A stretch of 13,828 bases of DNA from an uncultured Clostridia bacterium (GTDB taxonomy: Bacteria; Bacillota; Clostridia; Christensenellales; UBA1242), in contig CALVZT010000013.1 in assembly GCA_944372595.1 (NCBI GenBank), positions 1 through 13,828 on the forward strand, written 5' to 3'. How positions within the stretch are numbered: the stretch's first letter is position 1; every line of letters begins with the position of its first letter. The position numbers were made by a program, and so were the translations under genes. Under the pieces are notes generated by a model. That model made no database searches, was not told the origin of the DNA, and was given only the letters and a program-made list of their open reading frames with translations. Below are positions 1 to 6,940 of the stretch, piece after piece.

Positions 1-203
1 ACAAGGGCAATATCGTGCAATAATGCTCCAAGTTCAACTATTTCCTTATCAGCACCATAAACACTTGCAAGTTTTAATGCTTCATCAACCACAAATTTGA
101 TATGATTATTCCAAAAATCATAATTATCAATTTTTTCTAGGTACCACTTATTTCTTTTTAAAATTTCGTTTTTTACTTGTTTGATTGTTGTTAATTTTTT
201 CAT
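1..203 (-). CDS. HD-domain hydrolase, N-terminal part (runs off left edge)
   Basis: The minus-strand frame starting at ATG 203-201 gives 67 residues and is still open at base 1. It shows the start of an HD phosphohydrolase fold: a helix with His34 (WNNHIKFV) and the metal-binding doublet His63-Asp64 in ELGALLHDIAL. In this superfamily these residues bind a divalent metal for hydrolysis of phosphomonoesters, phosphodiesters or nucleotides; the substrate cannot be told from this fragment. The start is supported by a GAGGAAA Shine-Dalgarno just upstream, in the 20-base gap after the acetyltransferase gene, so the two genes are probably co-transcribed. The C-terminal metal ligands lie outside the window. 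Confidence 0.85.
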   Translation of the reverse strand, partial: MKKLTTIKQVKNEILKRNKWYLEKIDNYDFWNNHIKFVVDEALKLASVYGADKEIVELGALLHDIAL

Positions 204-223
204 ATTTTCCTCATCAAATTTAT

Positions 224-694
224 TTACAATTTTTTAGATAGATTCCTCATTCTTGTTGTATAATTATTTTTAAAATAAAAATTCTTTCCAATTTCATTCG
301 ACTCAAAAACATCAATATGACAATATTTACAACCAATAGATTTAAAATAATCTTCCATAGTTGTTAAGAGTATTTTACCCACGCCATGAGTTTGATAGTG
401 TTTATTAACTATTAATTCCTCAATATTCCCAGTCTTGGGACAAGCATAGTAACAATAATCATATTCGTCGTATTTAACTAAACAACCACATATAAAACCA
501 ATAACATTATCCCGATCTATTGCCAAAAAAATTTTTGTACAATTTTTTATGGTTTTTTCAAAGTATTTTTCCCTATATTCAGGTGTTAAAATATTTAATT
601 TCCATTTATCAATACACACAATGTATTCTTGAAGTTCAACAAGAATATTTTTAACACCTTCTTTATATTTTTCTTCGTATTCCACAATTTTCAT
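224..694 (-). CDS. GNAT-family N-acetyltransferase
   Basis: A 156-residue protein of normal length for a single GNAT domain. These enzymes transfer an acyl group from acetyl-CoA to an amine. The central strand has VIGFICG (about 64-70). Motif A is IEELIVNKHYQTHGVGKILL (91-110), with the acetyl-CoA pyrophosphate-binding pattern Q-x-x-G-x-G at Gln101, Gly104 and Gly106. Motif B follows as HIDVFESN with the FYFKNNY aromatic end (about 126-145). The substrate cannot be predicted. The gene is first in a probable two-gene unit with the HD hydrolase, 20 bases apart. No Shine-Dalgarno is visible before the ATG, and a consensus -10 lies only 6 bases upstream, so the message may be leaderless. The start is kept because the MKIVEYEEKY opening fits the beginning of a GNAT domain. 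Confidence 0.9.
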   Translation of the reverse strand: MKIVEYEEKYKEGVKNILVELQEYIVCIDKWKLNILTPEYREKYFEKTIKNCTKIFLAIDRDNVIGFICGCLVKYDEYDYCYYACPKTGNIEELIVNKHYQTHGVGKILLTTMEDYFKSIGCKYCHIDVFESNEIGKNFYFKNNYTTRMRNLSKKL

Positions 695-700
695 AGTTAT

Positions 701-729
701 ATTATATTATATTATTAACAAACAATCAA
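701..729 (-). promoter_or_regulatory. Putative promoter of the GNAT/HD unit
   Basis: On the minus strand TTGATT (724-729) is followed after 17 bases by TATAAT (701-706). The -10 ends 6 bases before the ATG at 694, which would put the transcription start on or within a base or two of the start codon. The region is a run of TATAA-like pentamers, so other registers are possible. A second weak pair begins with TTGATA at 774-779. Confidence 0.5.
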
Positions 730-897
730 GAAAATAAATTGTAAAACGTTATATTAAAAATATATATAATTTGTATCAAGAAATTTTTATTCGCTTTTAT
801 TAATCATTTTTCATATTATCAAATTTGCCCATAATTTTTTTGCATTACAACATAATATTTTTTACAATAACTATTTGCATTAAAACTAATTTATAAC

Positions 898-927
898 AAA
901 AAAAATGCACTATTTTGTGCATTTTTT
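898..927 (-). terminator. Intrinsic terminator of the helicase-nuclease gene
   Basis: The perfect inverted repeat AAAAAATGCAC / GTGCATTTTTT (arms 900-910 and 917-927, 6-base loop) is followed on the minus strand by a run of eight T. The hairpin starts inside the TAA stop codon of the helicase gene, so termination is immediate and read-through into the GNAT gene should be limited. Confidence 0.8.
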
Positions 928-3900
928 ATGATTCCTTTAGTTTTTTGCGCATAAGTTCAATTTGTTTTGTAATATTTGATATTACTTTATTCTTATTGAG
1001 CCACCAATCTCTACTCCATACACGCATAATTTTCCAGCCTCTTGATTGCAAGAACTTAACACGATATACATCTCTTTCGAGTACCGAATCACTACTTTGA
1101 TATGCCGCATAATCACACTCAATGCCAAGCAAATATCTATCCAGTTTTTTGTCATAAACAGCAAGTGAAAGTTTATAGTTGGTATTGCCCAAATTAGTTT
1201 CTACATCATAGCCAAGTTTTTCAAGTTCATCTTTTATTTCTACCTCTAATTGATTAAGTTTAACATCTGACTTATTTTCTATTACAGGCTTAAAGGAATC
1301 AAGTATATATGAGATTTCTTTTTTCTTACCCATTGATACTGCTCTTACATATTGAAGGTATTTTTTGAAAATTTTTGGACCTGCATTTTTTGTTCCTTCA
1401 ACTTGTAATTCTTCTGGCTCAATACTTGTTACAACATAAATTTTCTCTTTTGCTCTTGTTATTGCAACATTAAGTCGATTTTCACCGCCCTCAATAGATA
1501 ATGGACCAAAGTGCGCAACTACTCTACCATATTCGTTTCTTGCATAGCCTGTACTAAATATTATAATGTCACGCTCATCACCTTGTACATTTTCAAGATT
1601 TTTGGTAAATATGCTCTCATCTTCGCCATTTTTAATTCTATTCTGTTCCTTTATATATGCATCTCTAAATGCCGAATCTTTTTGGCACTCTTTATCAATT
1701 GCATCTTCAATAGTTGCTTCTTGTTCAGAGTTAAATGTTATAATTCCTATTGAAAATTTATTTCGTTTGTTTTTAATAAGTTTTTTCAAAAGTGCAACCA
1801 CAGCATTGGCTTCTTCTTGATTTTTTCTACCAATCCATGACCCATTTACTTTTATTCTTTCAATTGGCTTTTTGCCTATGTTTTTTGTAATATTTGGAGC
1901 AATTTGCAACTTACCATCATAAAAAGCATAGTTAGAAAAGTTAATAAGTTCTTCATTTCGGCTACGATAGTGATAAGTTAAGTTAGTGCTAGAATATCTA
2001 GAAGTTGCAAGGTCAAGTAAACTTTCAACCTCCAACGCTGCCTGAGTTGACATATCCAATTCATCTTCGGCATCGTTACCCATGTATCTTTTCATAAAGG
2101 TTGAGGTTGGACGCAACTGTTTGTTATCTCCCGCAACAACTATAAATTTACCTCTGTAAATTGTAGGTAAAGTGTTCTCGATAAATACCTGCGACGCTTC
2201 ATCAAATAGTACAATATCAAATAAATTTTTTTCTAATGGAAATATATTAGATACGCTTTCTGGAGACAATAGCCAACAAGGGAATAATTTAAGTAAAAAC
2301 TCTCCATATTCATCCATCATTCTCCTAATTGGTAATAACGATTGCTGTTTGGTAATTTGATATAAGTAATTTTTATTATCAGGATTAGAATAATAATAAT
2401 TTTGATAATCCTCTCTAAATTTATCAAGGCATATCAAAGATGCTACCGATTTGCTTTCATTCTTTAATGATAAGATACGATTTCTAATATTCTCAAAATC
2501 AATAATTTTTGATAATGTGTTTTTGTATTTTTCTTCATAAGTAATTGCTTCATGATAAATTCTTATATCTAATAATTTATCAACAATTTCTTTGAAATTT
2601 TTTAGACTTTTTGAACAAGCAAAAGCAAAATCAAGTATAATTTTTTCGTTATATGTTACATTTTTTAATGCAACAACAACATCTCTTATAACGATATAGT
2701 CATTAAGTGCATTCAACAACAATCGCAAGAAGGAATGATTACCATTTAGTATATTATCAACGGTCATTACATAACCTTTTCTGTCCAAAACTTTTTCAAG
2801 TAATTTATAATTACCAACGTAATTTTTAATTTCAACAATCGCTTGGTTAAAGTTTTGTTCAAGTTCATATTTGGTTTTTTCAACTTGCTTTTTGTAATAT
2901 GGATACAAAGGAAAAACAAATTTTGATATTGTTAATTTTTTATGCAATTGAGGATAACAAACTTTACTTATCATTTGGACTAATGGTTTTATATCAGTGT
3001 TATCTTTTAAGTTGTTTTCCAATAAATATGCCATTAATTGACGTGAATGTGGATATTTTGTGCTATCAAAAGGTACTAAATTTTTGTTTAATAAGTTATT
3101 TACAAAAGTCTTAATCTGATTAACAGTATGAATTTCAAGATTGCTTTTGATGTGATCAACAAGAGGATTTGATTTTTTTAAATGAACATATTTATAATAC
3201 AAATCACATTTGTTTTTCTCCGTTATCACCCTAGTGGCTTGATAGAAATCTTCAAAATTTAATTTCATTAAATCTTTATTTTTTACTAACTTTTTATACA
3301 AATCATAATCGGCACTATTTTTACCTATTCTTGCCGAATTGGTATATAATTGTTGTAAGGTAAGACCAAATGGAGTTTTTGTAAATAATACTTCACTTAT
3401 CTTTTCAAGTTCTTGTGTTTCGCTATCAATATTTTTTTGTATTTCGTCGTAATTTTCTTGATAATTTTCTTGGCTTTTGCAACCATCAATTATCTCTTGA
3501 TGCATTTGTTTACATCGCTCATAAAATGCAACTTTATTTTTTTCAGCGTCTATTATAAACATACATTTGGAATTTAGTTCTTTAAGACGATTAAATACGA
3601 CATCTAACGCTGCTTTTTTTTGAGATACTACCAACACTTTTTTATCTTTACATAACGCATCAGATATGATATTAACAATAGTTTGACTTTTGCCAGTGCC
3701 TGGGGGCCCATATATAACCATATTGCCAAATTTATTTAATTTGGTAATTGCATTTTCTTGTGCATAATCAAGATCATTGATTGTATATAATTCGGTGTTG
3801 GGCTTTTTTACTTTTTTACTTGGTCTGCTCTCCAATAATTCATCAATTGCGTCACTGGATAAACGTCTTTTATCAAGTAAAGTGTAATCATTATAAATAG

Positions 3901-4732
3901 AATTTGCAAGTGGAAATCTACCTATAACACACGCATTAACAATTTTTAAACTATCCCCTCTGTTAGGCTCTTTGATATTATCAAAACAGATTAATCCCCT
4001 ATCTGATTGTTGATGTTTAATTGATATTCCAAAACTATCTAAATATTTTATAACATCGTCAATATTTTTTAATCGATAATCCATTAAATTATCAAATTCC
4101 ATTATAAGCCCATCAATATTTAACTTGTGTGCTTTGGCATAAGCCAACAATAATACCTTATTCAATTGAATATATTCATCTTGTTTTGCTTCAAAAGAAA
4201 CAGTCGAATCGTCTTCCACATTAATTGTAACGGGAAAAAGTATCAAAGGCGCCTTAATCTGCAAATCACTTCCAATATACCCAGTTACAAAGGGGTAACC
4301 AACAAACATCTCGTATCGTCCTGTCTCTTTTGCAAATTCTTCAATCTCACGCTTTAATGATTTTAATGCCGATGCTTGACTTAGCAAAACTTTTTTTGTC
4401 TCTTCGCGTTTTTGCCTTTCTCTTTTGAGATTGTCAAGACGTTTTTCTTCGGCACTCATTCCCGTTTGATCGGCAAATTGAGCTTTAAGTTTTTTATTAA
4501 CGCCAAAATTGACAAAAATTTTTTCTTTCATATTTTTGTCAATTACCGTAAAGCCACGGCGACGACCTTTCCAAATAAATTCAATTAATTCTTGAAATTG
4601 TTCTTTATCATCGCCAATTATCATTCCTAAATCATAAGCAAATTTTTTGCTAATTTTTTTGGAATATAAACTTCGATTTTTGCCACTTATTTCTATTAAT
4701 CTTTCTTTATAATATTTGTAAATTGTTCGCAT
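926..4732 (-). CDS. DUF4011-like / SF1 helicase / MTES_1575-type nuclease-fold protein, candidate phage defence
   Basis: A 1268-residue cytoplasmic protein. The N-terminus resembles DUF4011: RLIEISGKNRSLY (11-23), then YPFVTGYIG...APLILFPV (146-168). A complete superfamily-1 (Upf1/DNA2-like) helicase is split by a helical insert of about 450 residues: Q motif Gln325, Walker A GPPGTGKS (342-349), Ia at about 367-383, Walker B LFDEAS (842-847), motif III AGDNKQLRPT (867-876), IV YHYRSRN (920-926), V VQGDERDIIIFS (1049-1060), VI RLNVAITRAKEK (1086-1097). Residues 1163-1268 match the restriction-endonuclease-like MTES_1575/Vsr-type domain, ending GWKIMRVWSRDWW. The helicase motifs look intact, but in the nuclease domain the usual catalytic Asp is Ser1189 and the usual Gly/His of DGxxYH are Tyr1208/Gln1212. 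The layout recalls single-protein anti-phage systems of DUF4011-helicase-Vsr type (called Hhe, from memory). It is monocistronic, with its own promoter and terminator. The start is supported by AGAGGT at 4738-4743. Fold is certain; the defence role is inferred. Confidence 0.88.
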   Translation of the reverse strand: MRTIYKYYKERLIEISGKNRSLYSKKISKKFAYDLGMIIGDDKEQFQELIEFIWKGRRRGFTVIDKNMKEKIFVNFGVNKKLKAQFADQTGMSAEEKRLDNLKRERQKREETKKVLLSQASALKSLKREIEEFAKETGRYEMFVGYPFVTGYIGSDLQIKAPLILFPVTINVEDDSTVSFEAKQDEYIQLNKVLLLAYAKAHKLNIDGLIMEFDNLMDYRLKNIDDVIKYLDSFGISIKHQQSDRGLICFDNIKEPNRGDSLKIVNACVIGRFPLANSIYNDYTLLDKRRLSSDAIDELLESRPSKKVKKPNTELYTINDLDYAQENAITKLNKFGNMVIYGPPGTGKSQTIVNIISDALCKDKKVLVVSQKKAALDVVFNRLKELNSKCMFIIDAEKNKVAFYERCKQMHQEIIDGCKSQENYQENYDEIQKNIDSETQELEKISEVLFTKTPFGLTLQQLYTNSARIGKNSADYDLYKKLVKNKDLMKLNFEDFYQATRVITEKNKCDLYYKYVHLKKSNPLVDHIKSNLEIHTVNQIKTFVNNLLNKNLVPFDSTKYPHSRQLMAYLLENNLKDNTDIKPLVQMISKVCYPQLHKKLTISKFVFPLYPYYKKQVEKTKYELEQNFNQAIVEIKNYVGNYKLLEKVLDRKGYVMTVDNILNGNHSFLRLLLNALNDYIVIRDVVVALKNVTYNEKIILDFAFACSKSLKNFKEIVDKLLDIRIYHEAITYEEKYKNTLSKIIDFENIRNRILSLKNESKSVASLICLDKFREDYQNYYYSNPDNKNYLYQITKQQSLLPIRRMMDEYGEFLLKLFPCWLLSPESVSNIFPLEKNLFDIVLFDEASQVFIENTLPTIYRGKFIVVAGDNKQLRPTSTFMKRYMGNDAEDELDMSTQAALEVESLLDLATSRYSSTNLTYHYRSRNEELINFSNYAFYDGKLQIAPNITKNIGKKPIERIKVNGSWIGRKNQEEANAVVALLKKLIKNKRNKFSIGIITFNSEQEATIEDAIDKECQKDSAFRDAYIKEQNRIKNGEDESIFTKNLENVQGDERDIIIFSTGYARNEYGRVVAHFGPLSIEGGENRLNVAITRAKEKIYVVTSIEPEELQVEGTKNAGPKIFKKYLQYVRAVSMGKKKEISYILDSFKPVIENKSDVKLNQLEVEIKDELEKLGYDVETNLGNTNYKLSLAVYDKKLDRYLLGIECDYAAYQSSDSVLERDVYRVKFLQSRGWKIMRVWSRDWWLNKNKVISNITKQIELMRKKLKES

Positions 4733-4751
4733 AAATTACCTCTGTAAAAAT

Positions 4752-4778
4752 AGTATAGCACATTTTTTTTACAAACAA
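4752..4778 (-). promoter_or_regulatory. Putative extended -10 promoter of the helicase-nuclease gene
   Basis: The minus strand reads TGCTATACT, an extended -10 (TGnTATACT, 4752-4760). The upstream -35 is weak (TTGTTT at 4773-4778 with a 15-base spacer), which an extended -10 can offset. The expected start near 4745 leaves a leader of about a dozen bases that holds the AGAGGT ribosome site (4738-4743) and the ATG at 4732. It lies downstream of the thyA-side terminator, so the gene is transcribed independently. Confidence 0.6.
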
Positions 4779-4796
4779 AATAATTTGATATAAAAT

Positions 4797-4828
4797 AAAA
4801 AAAAGTAACAGAAATATTTTTCTGTTAC
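4797..4828 (-). terminator. Intrinsic terminator of the folA-thyA operon
   Basis: A perfect 10-base-pair stem GTAACAGAAA / TTTCTGTTAC (arms 4805-4814 and 4819-4828, 4-base loop) is followed on the minus strand by eight T. It lies about 155 bases past the thyA stop codon. A weak AT-only hairpin (4876-4884 with 4892-4900) sits between them. Orientation and T-tract fit termination of the minus-strand operon. Confidence 0.8.
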
Positions 4829-4984
4829 CAATAATATTTATCGTTATGTTTTTTTCACAAATAATATTTTTATAAATCAAAATTTTATTTGAATTTTGAT
4901 AGTTTGTTTTTAATTGTACATTTTAATTGTTTAAAAGTTTTTTTCACATATTAATAAATTTATATAAATTTATCCTTGCATTTT

Positions 4985-6196
4985 TTATTCTGCAACTGGG
5001 ACTTTCGATTGAAGTTTTACTCCCAACGTCTCGTAATCATAATTTTTAACCTTAAAACTTGATTTTGGATTATCAATAATCTTTCCATCTTTATCTTTTG
5101 TTTTTGGTGAAACAAAATCATAAAAATTTTTTATCTTTTTGTCCAAGATTAATTTAGGAGAAGTAAATCCCAAAACATCTTCAAAATTAGGATAATTAAA
5201 CATTGTATTAACAATGTAATCAGCCAATTTAAACTCTTTTGTTTTAACTACTTTTTCGCAATATTGCTTAACTTTTATTGGTTGATTTATAATATTGTTT
5301 TTGGTTTTTTTATTTTCTGATTGACCAATAGCAACTTCATATTTAATTGCTTGATTAATTAGTTTTTCAAAATCTATTTTATTATTAATTACTTTTTTAA
5401 CAAAATTTTTAAACTCTTTGTGTTCCTCGTTTGTCAATTTACTTTTACAAACTTCCAAATCAACTTCTGCCAATTTATCTTTAATTAATTTTGCACGAGA
5501 AAGTGTTAAGTGAACAATATATGGAATGTGCCTATCGTAGATATGGCTATTGACAATCATATGAGACAAAATACCAGGTTTGAGATTACAAACTTGTGCA
5601 AGCATATACACAAGTGCTGCATATTGTACAACGTTCCAACTTCCCGCCGCCAAAGTGTCATTTGAACGTTGATTTAAAAACAAGTTTAGTTTGCCATCCG
5701 TAACATCAAACTGCATACCATGAACGCATGGATAAAGACCCATTTCGTGTAAGTCTTTGTGCACAAAAAGTTCCGTCACCATACTCCTGAATGCTGGCTG
5801 ATTTTTTAAGTACCAAATAACTCTGTCAATTTGGTCAAATTCGCCGTCTTTGTAAATTGATTTTTGAGCAATCTGCCAACCGTATGCTTTGCCAATGCTA
5901 CCATCTTTGTCTGCCCATTGATCCCAAATATGACTGTTCAAATCATTAACATTGTTACTCTTTAATTGCCATATCCATAAAATTTCGTCTATGGCTGCCT
6001 TCCAGTTCGTAAATCTTAAAGTTACTATTGGAAATTCTTTTTGTAGATCATAAACATTATTAACGGCAAAAACTTTGGCAGTATGAGCACTTGTTCCGTC
6101 AGCCCACTTTGGCCTTACAACTTCATTTATGTCCCAGTTACCCGACTTTAAAATATTATTAGTAGTTTTTAAATATATCCAATCTGCTCTGCTCAT
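4985..6196 (-). CDS. thyA: Thymidylate synthase (long form with extra internal segment)
   Basis: Converts dUMP and 5,10-methylene-tetrahydrofolate to dTMP and dihydrofolate. It has the Clostridia-type ThyA start RPKWADGTSAHT (28-39; Arg28 is the phosphate-binding arginine), LWIWQLKSNNV (73-83), HIWDQW and IGKAYGWQ (101-108). The nucleophile is Cys157 in LYPCVHGMQF; the residue after it is Val where His is usual, a change known to be tolerated. QRSND (176-180), Asn188 and HIYDRHIP (218-225) complete the dUMP site. The usual end, PKLIL...NFYDF (347-361) to VPVAE, is preserved but is displaced by roughly 100 lysine-rich residues (about 238-343), which make the protein 403 residues instead of about 265-320. 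It lies 27 bases after folA, with AGGAGGGTAAC before the ATG, so it is co-transcribed. The enzyme call is firm; the role of the insert is unknown. Confidence 0.95.
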   Translation of the reverse strand: MSRADWIYLKTTNNILKSGNWDINEVVRPKWADGTSAHTAKVFAVNNVYDLQKEFPIVTLRFTNWKAAIDEILWIWQLKSNNVNDLNSHIWDQWADKDGSIGKAYGWQIAQKSIYKDGEFDQIDRVIWYLKNQPAFRSMVTELFVHKDLHEMGLYPCVHGMQFDVTDGKLNLFLNQRSNDTLAAGSWNVVQYAALVYMLAQVCNLKPGILSHMIVNSHIYDRHIPYIVHLTLSRAKLIKDKLAEVDLEVCKSKLTNEEHKEFKNFVKKVINNKIDFEKLINQAIKYEVAIGQSENKKTKNNIINQPIKVKQYCEKVVKTKEFKLADYIVNTMFNYPNFEDVLGFTSPKLILDKKIKNFYDFVSPKTKDKDGKIIDNPKSSFKVKNYDYETLGVKLQSKVPVAE

Positions 6197-6223
6197 TTGT
6201 TACCCTCCTATAAATTACAAATG

Positions 6224-6721
6224 TTAATATTTTTTGGGTTTTTTATTTATCATAGTCTGAAAAGTAAATTCCAAATTATTTTCTTTAATAACAGGTGAAA
6301 TTTCTTTAACAACAAAGCCATTTTTTTCAATATTTTTTATATATGTGTCAGCGGGTACACTTGCGTTTACTTTTGTAACATATGCAACCTTGCAATAATC
6401 CATCAATAAATTGTAAATGCTTGCCCCACCACACACAAAAATGTCATCAGAATTATATTTTTTTAGTTCTTTAAATAATTCATCAAGACTTCTCACTATA
6501 ATTGCATTCGCATCAGTAAAATTAATGTTATCACTCAAAACTATATTAATTCTTTTTGGCAATGGTCGACGTGGTAAAGAAAAATAAGTCTTTTCTCCCA
6601 TAACAACAACTTTGTTAATTGTCTTTTCTTTAAAATATGCAAGATCACTTGGAATGTTAAAAAGCAATTTATTATCTTTGCCAATAGCATAGTCGTTCGA
6701 TACCGCTACTATTAAATTCAT
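6224..6721 (-). CDS. folA: Dihydrofolate reductase
   Basis: Reduces dihydrofolate to tetrahydrofolate with NAD(P)H, regenerating the cofactor consumed by the neighbouring thymidylate synthase. The 165-residue length is normal. Motifs: LIVAVSNDYAIGKDNKLLF (3-21), the catalytic acid Asp26 in IPSDLAYFK, VVVMGEKTYFSLP (38-50), the folate-binding Arg57 in PLPKRINIVLS, the cofactor glycine pair in FVCGGASIY (95-103) and the conserved Thr116. Two positions that usually contact the NADPH 2'-phosphate are acidic here: Glu43 where Arg is common, and Asp64 after LS. This may weaken NADPH preference (inference). It is first gene of the folA-thyA operon; AAAGGAGAG precedes the ATG, and a promoter is visible at 6758-6785. 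Confidence 0.95.
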   Translation of the reverse strand: MNLIVAVSNDYAIGKDNKLLFNIPSDLAYFKEKTINKVVVMGEKTYFSLPRRPLPKRINIVLSDNINFTDANAIIVRSLDELFKELKKYNSDDIFVCGGASIYNLLMDYCKVAYVTKVNASVPADTYIKNIEKNGFVVKEISPVIKENNLEFTFQTMINKKPKKY

Positions 6722-6757
6722 ATACGCTCTCCTTTTGCGTTTGCCTTCTTTATATGT

Positions 6758-6785
6758 ATTTTATCTTAATTGTCTGATTTTTCAA
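6758..6785 (-). promoter_or_regulatory. Putative folA-thyA promoter
   Basis: The minus strand carries TTGAAA (6780-6785) and TAAAAT (6758-6763) with a 16-base spacer, about 36 bases upstream of the folA ATG and its AAAGGAGAG ribosome site. It is divergent from the surface-protein promoter about 80 bases away. Confidence 0.55.
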
Positions 6786-6865
6786 AATATTTTTAATTGT
6801 TCAATATTACCAAAAAAATAATCTTAAAATTAATAGGCAAAATTAAAAAATAAAATTATTTTAGT

Positions 6866-6893
6866 TTGACATAATTTTATGTGTATATATAAT
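6866..6893 (+). promoter_or_regulatory. Near-consensus promoter of the giant surface-protein gene
   Basis: A perfect -35 TTGACA (6866-6871) and a perfect -10 TATAAT (6888-6893) are separated by 16 bases. The expected start near 6900 gives a leader of about 40 bases ending in the Shine-Dalgarno GGAGGA (6929-6934), 6 bases before ATG 6941. Both elements suggest strong expression. Confidence 0.8.
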
Positions 6894-6940
6894 ATATAAT
6901 GTAAAAAATATAATTATAAGAGAAATTCGGAGGACTACAA

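Noticed and set aside
915..4357. Several 60-84 residue frames on both strands within the helicase gene
   Set aside because: All overlap the helicase, whose motifs run unbroken through these regions; low-complexity translations and no start signals.
926..4732. Helicase gene as part of a larger multi-gene restriction or defence island
   Set aside because: Neighbours are folA-thyA and a GNAT/HD pair, separated by terminators; no methylase, integrase or toxin-antitoxin gene is present in the window.
4829..4984. Small RNA or short gene in the AT-rich stretch after thyA
   Set aside because: Only a weak AT-only hairpin (4876-4900) is visible, with no promoter, ribosome site or sizeable frame; best read as an untranslated 3' end.
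926..6721. Mycoplasma-type code (TGA as tryptophan), suggested by the very low GC
   Set aside because: Tryptophans in conserved motifs (helicase RDWW, ThyA HIWDQW) are TGG, and no in-frame TGA was needed to keep genes open.
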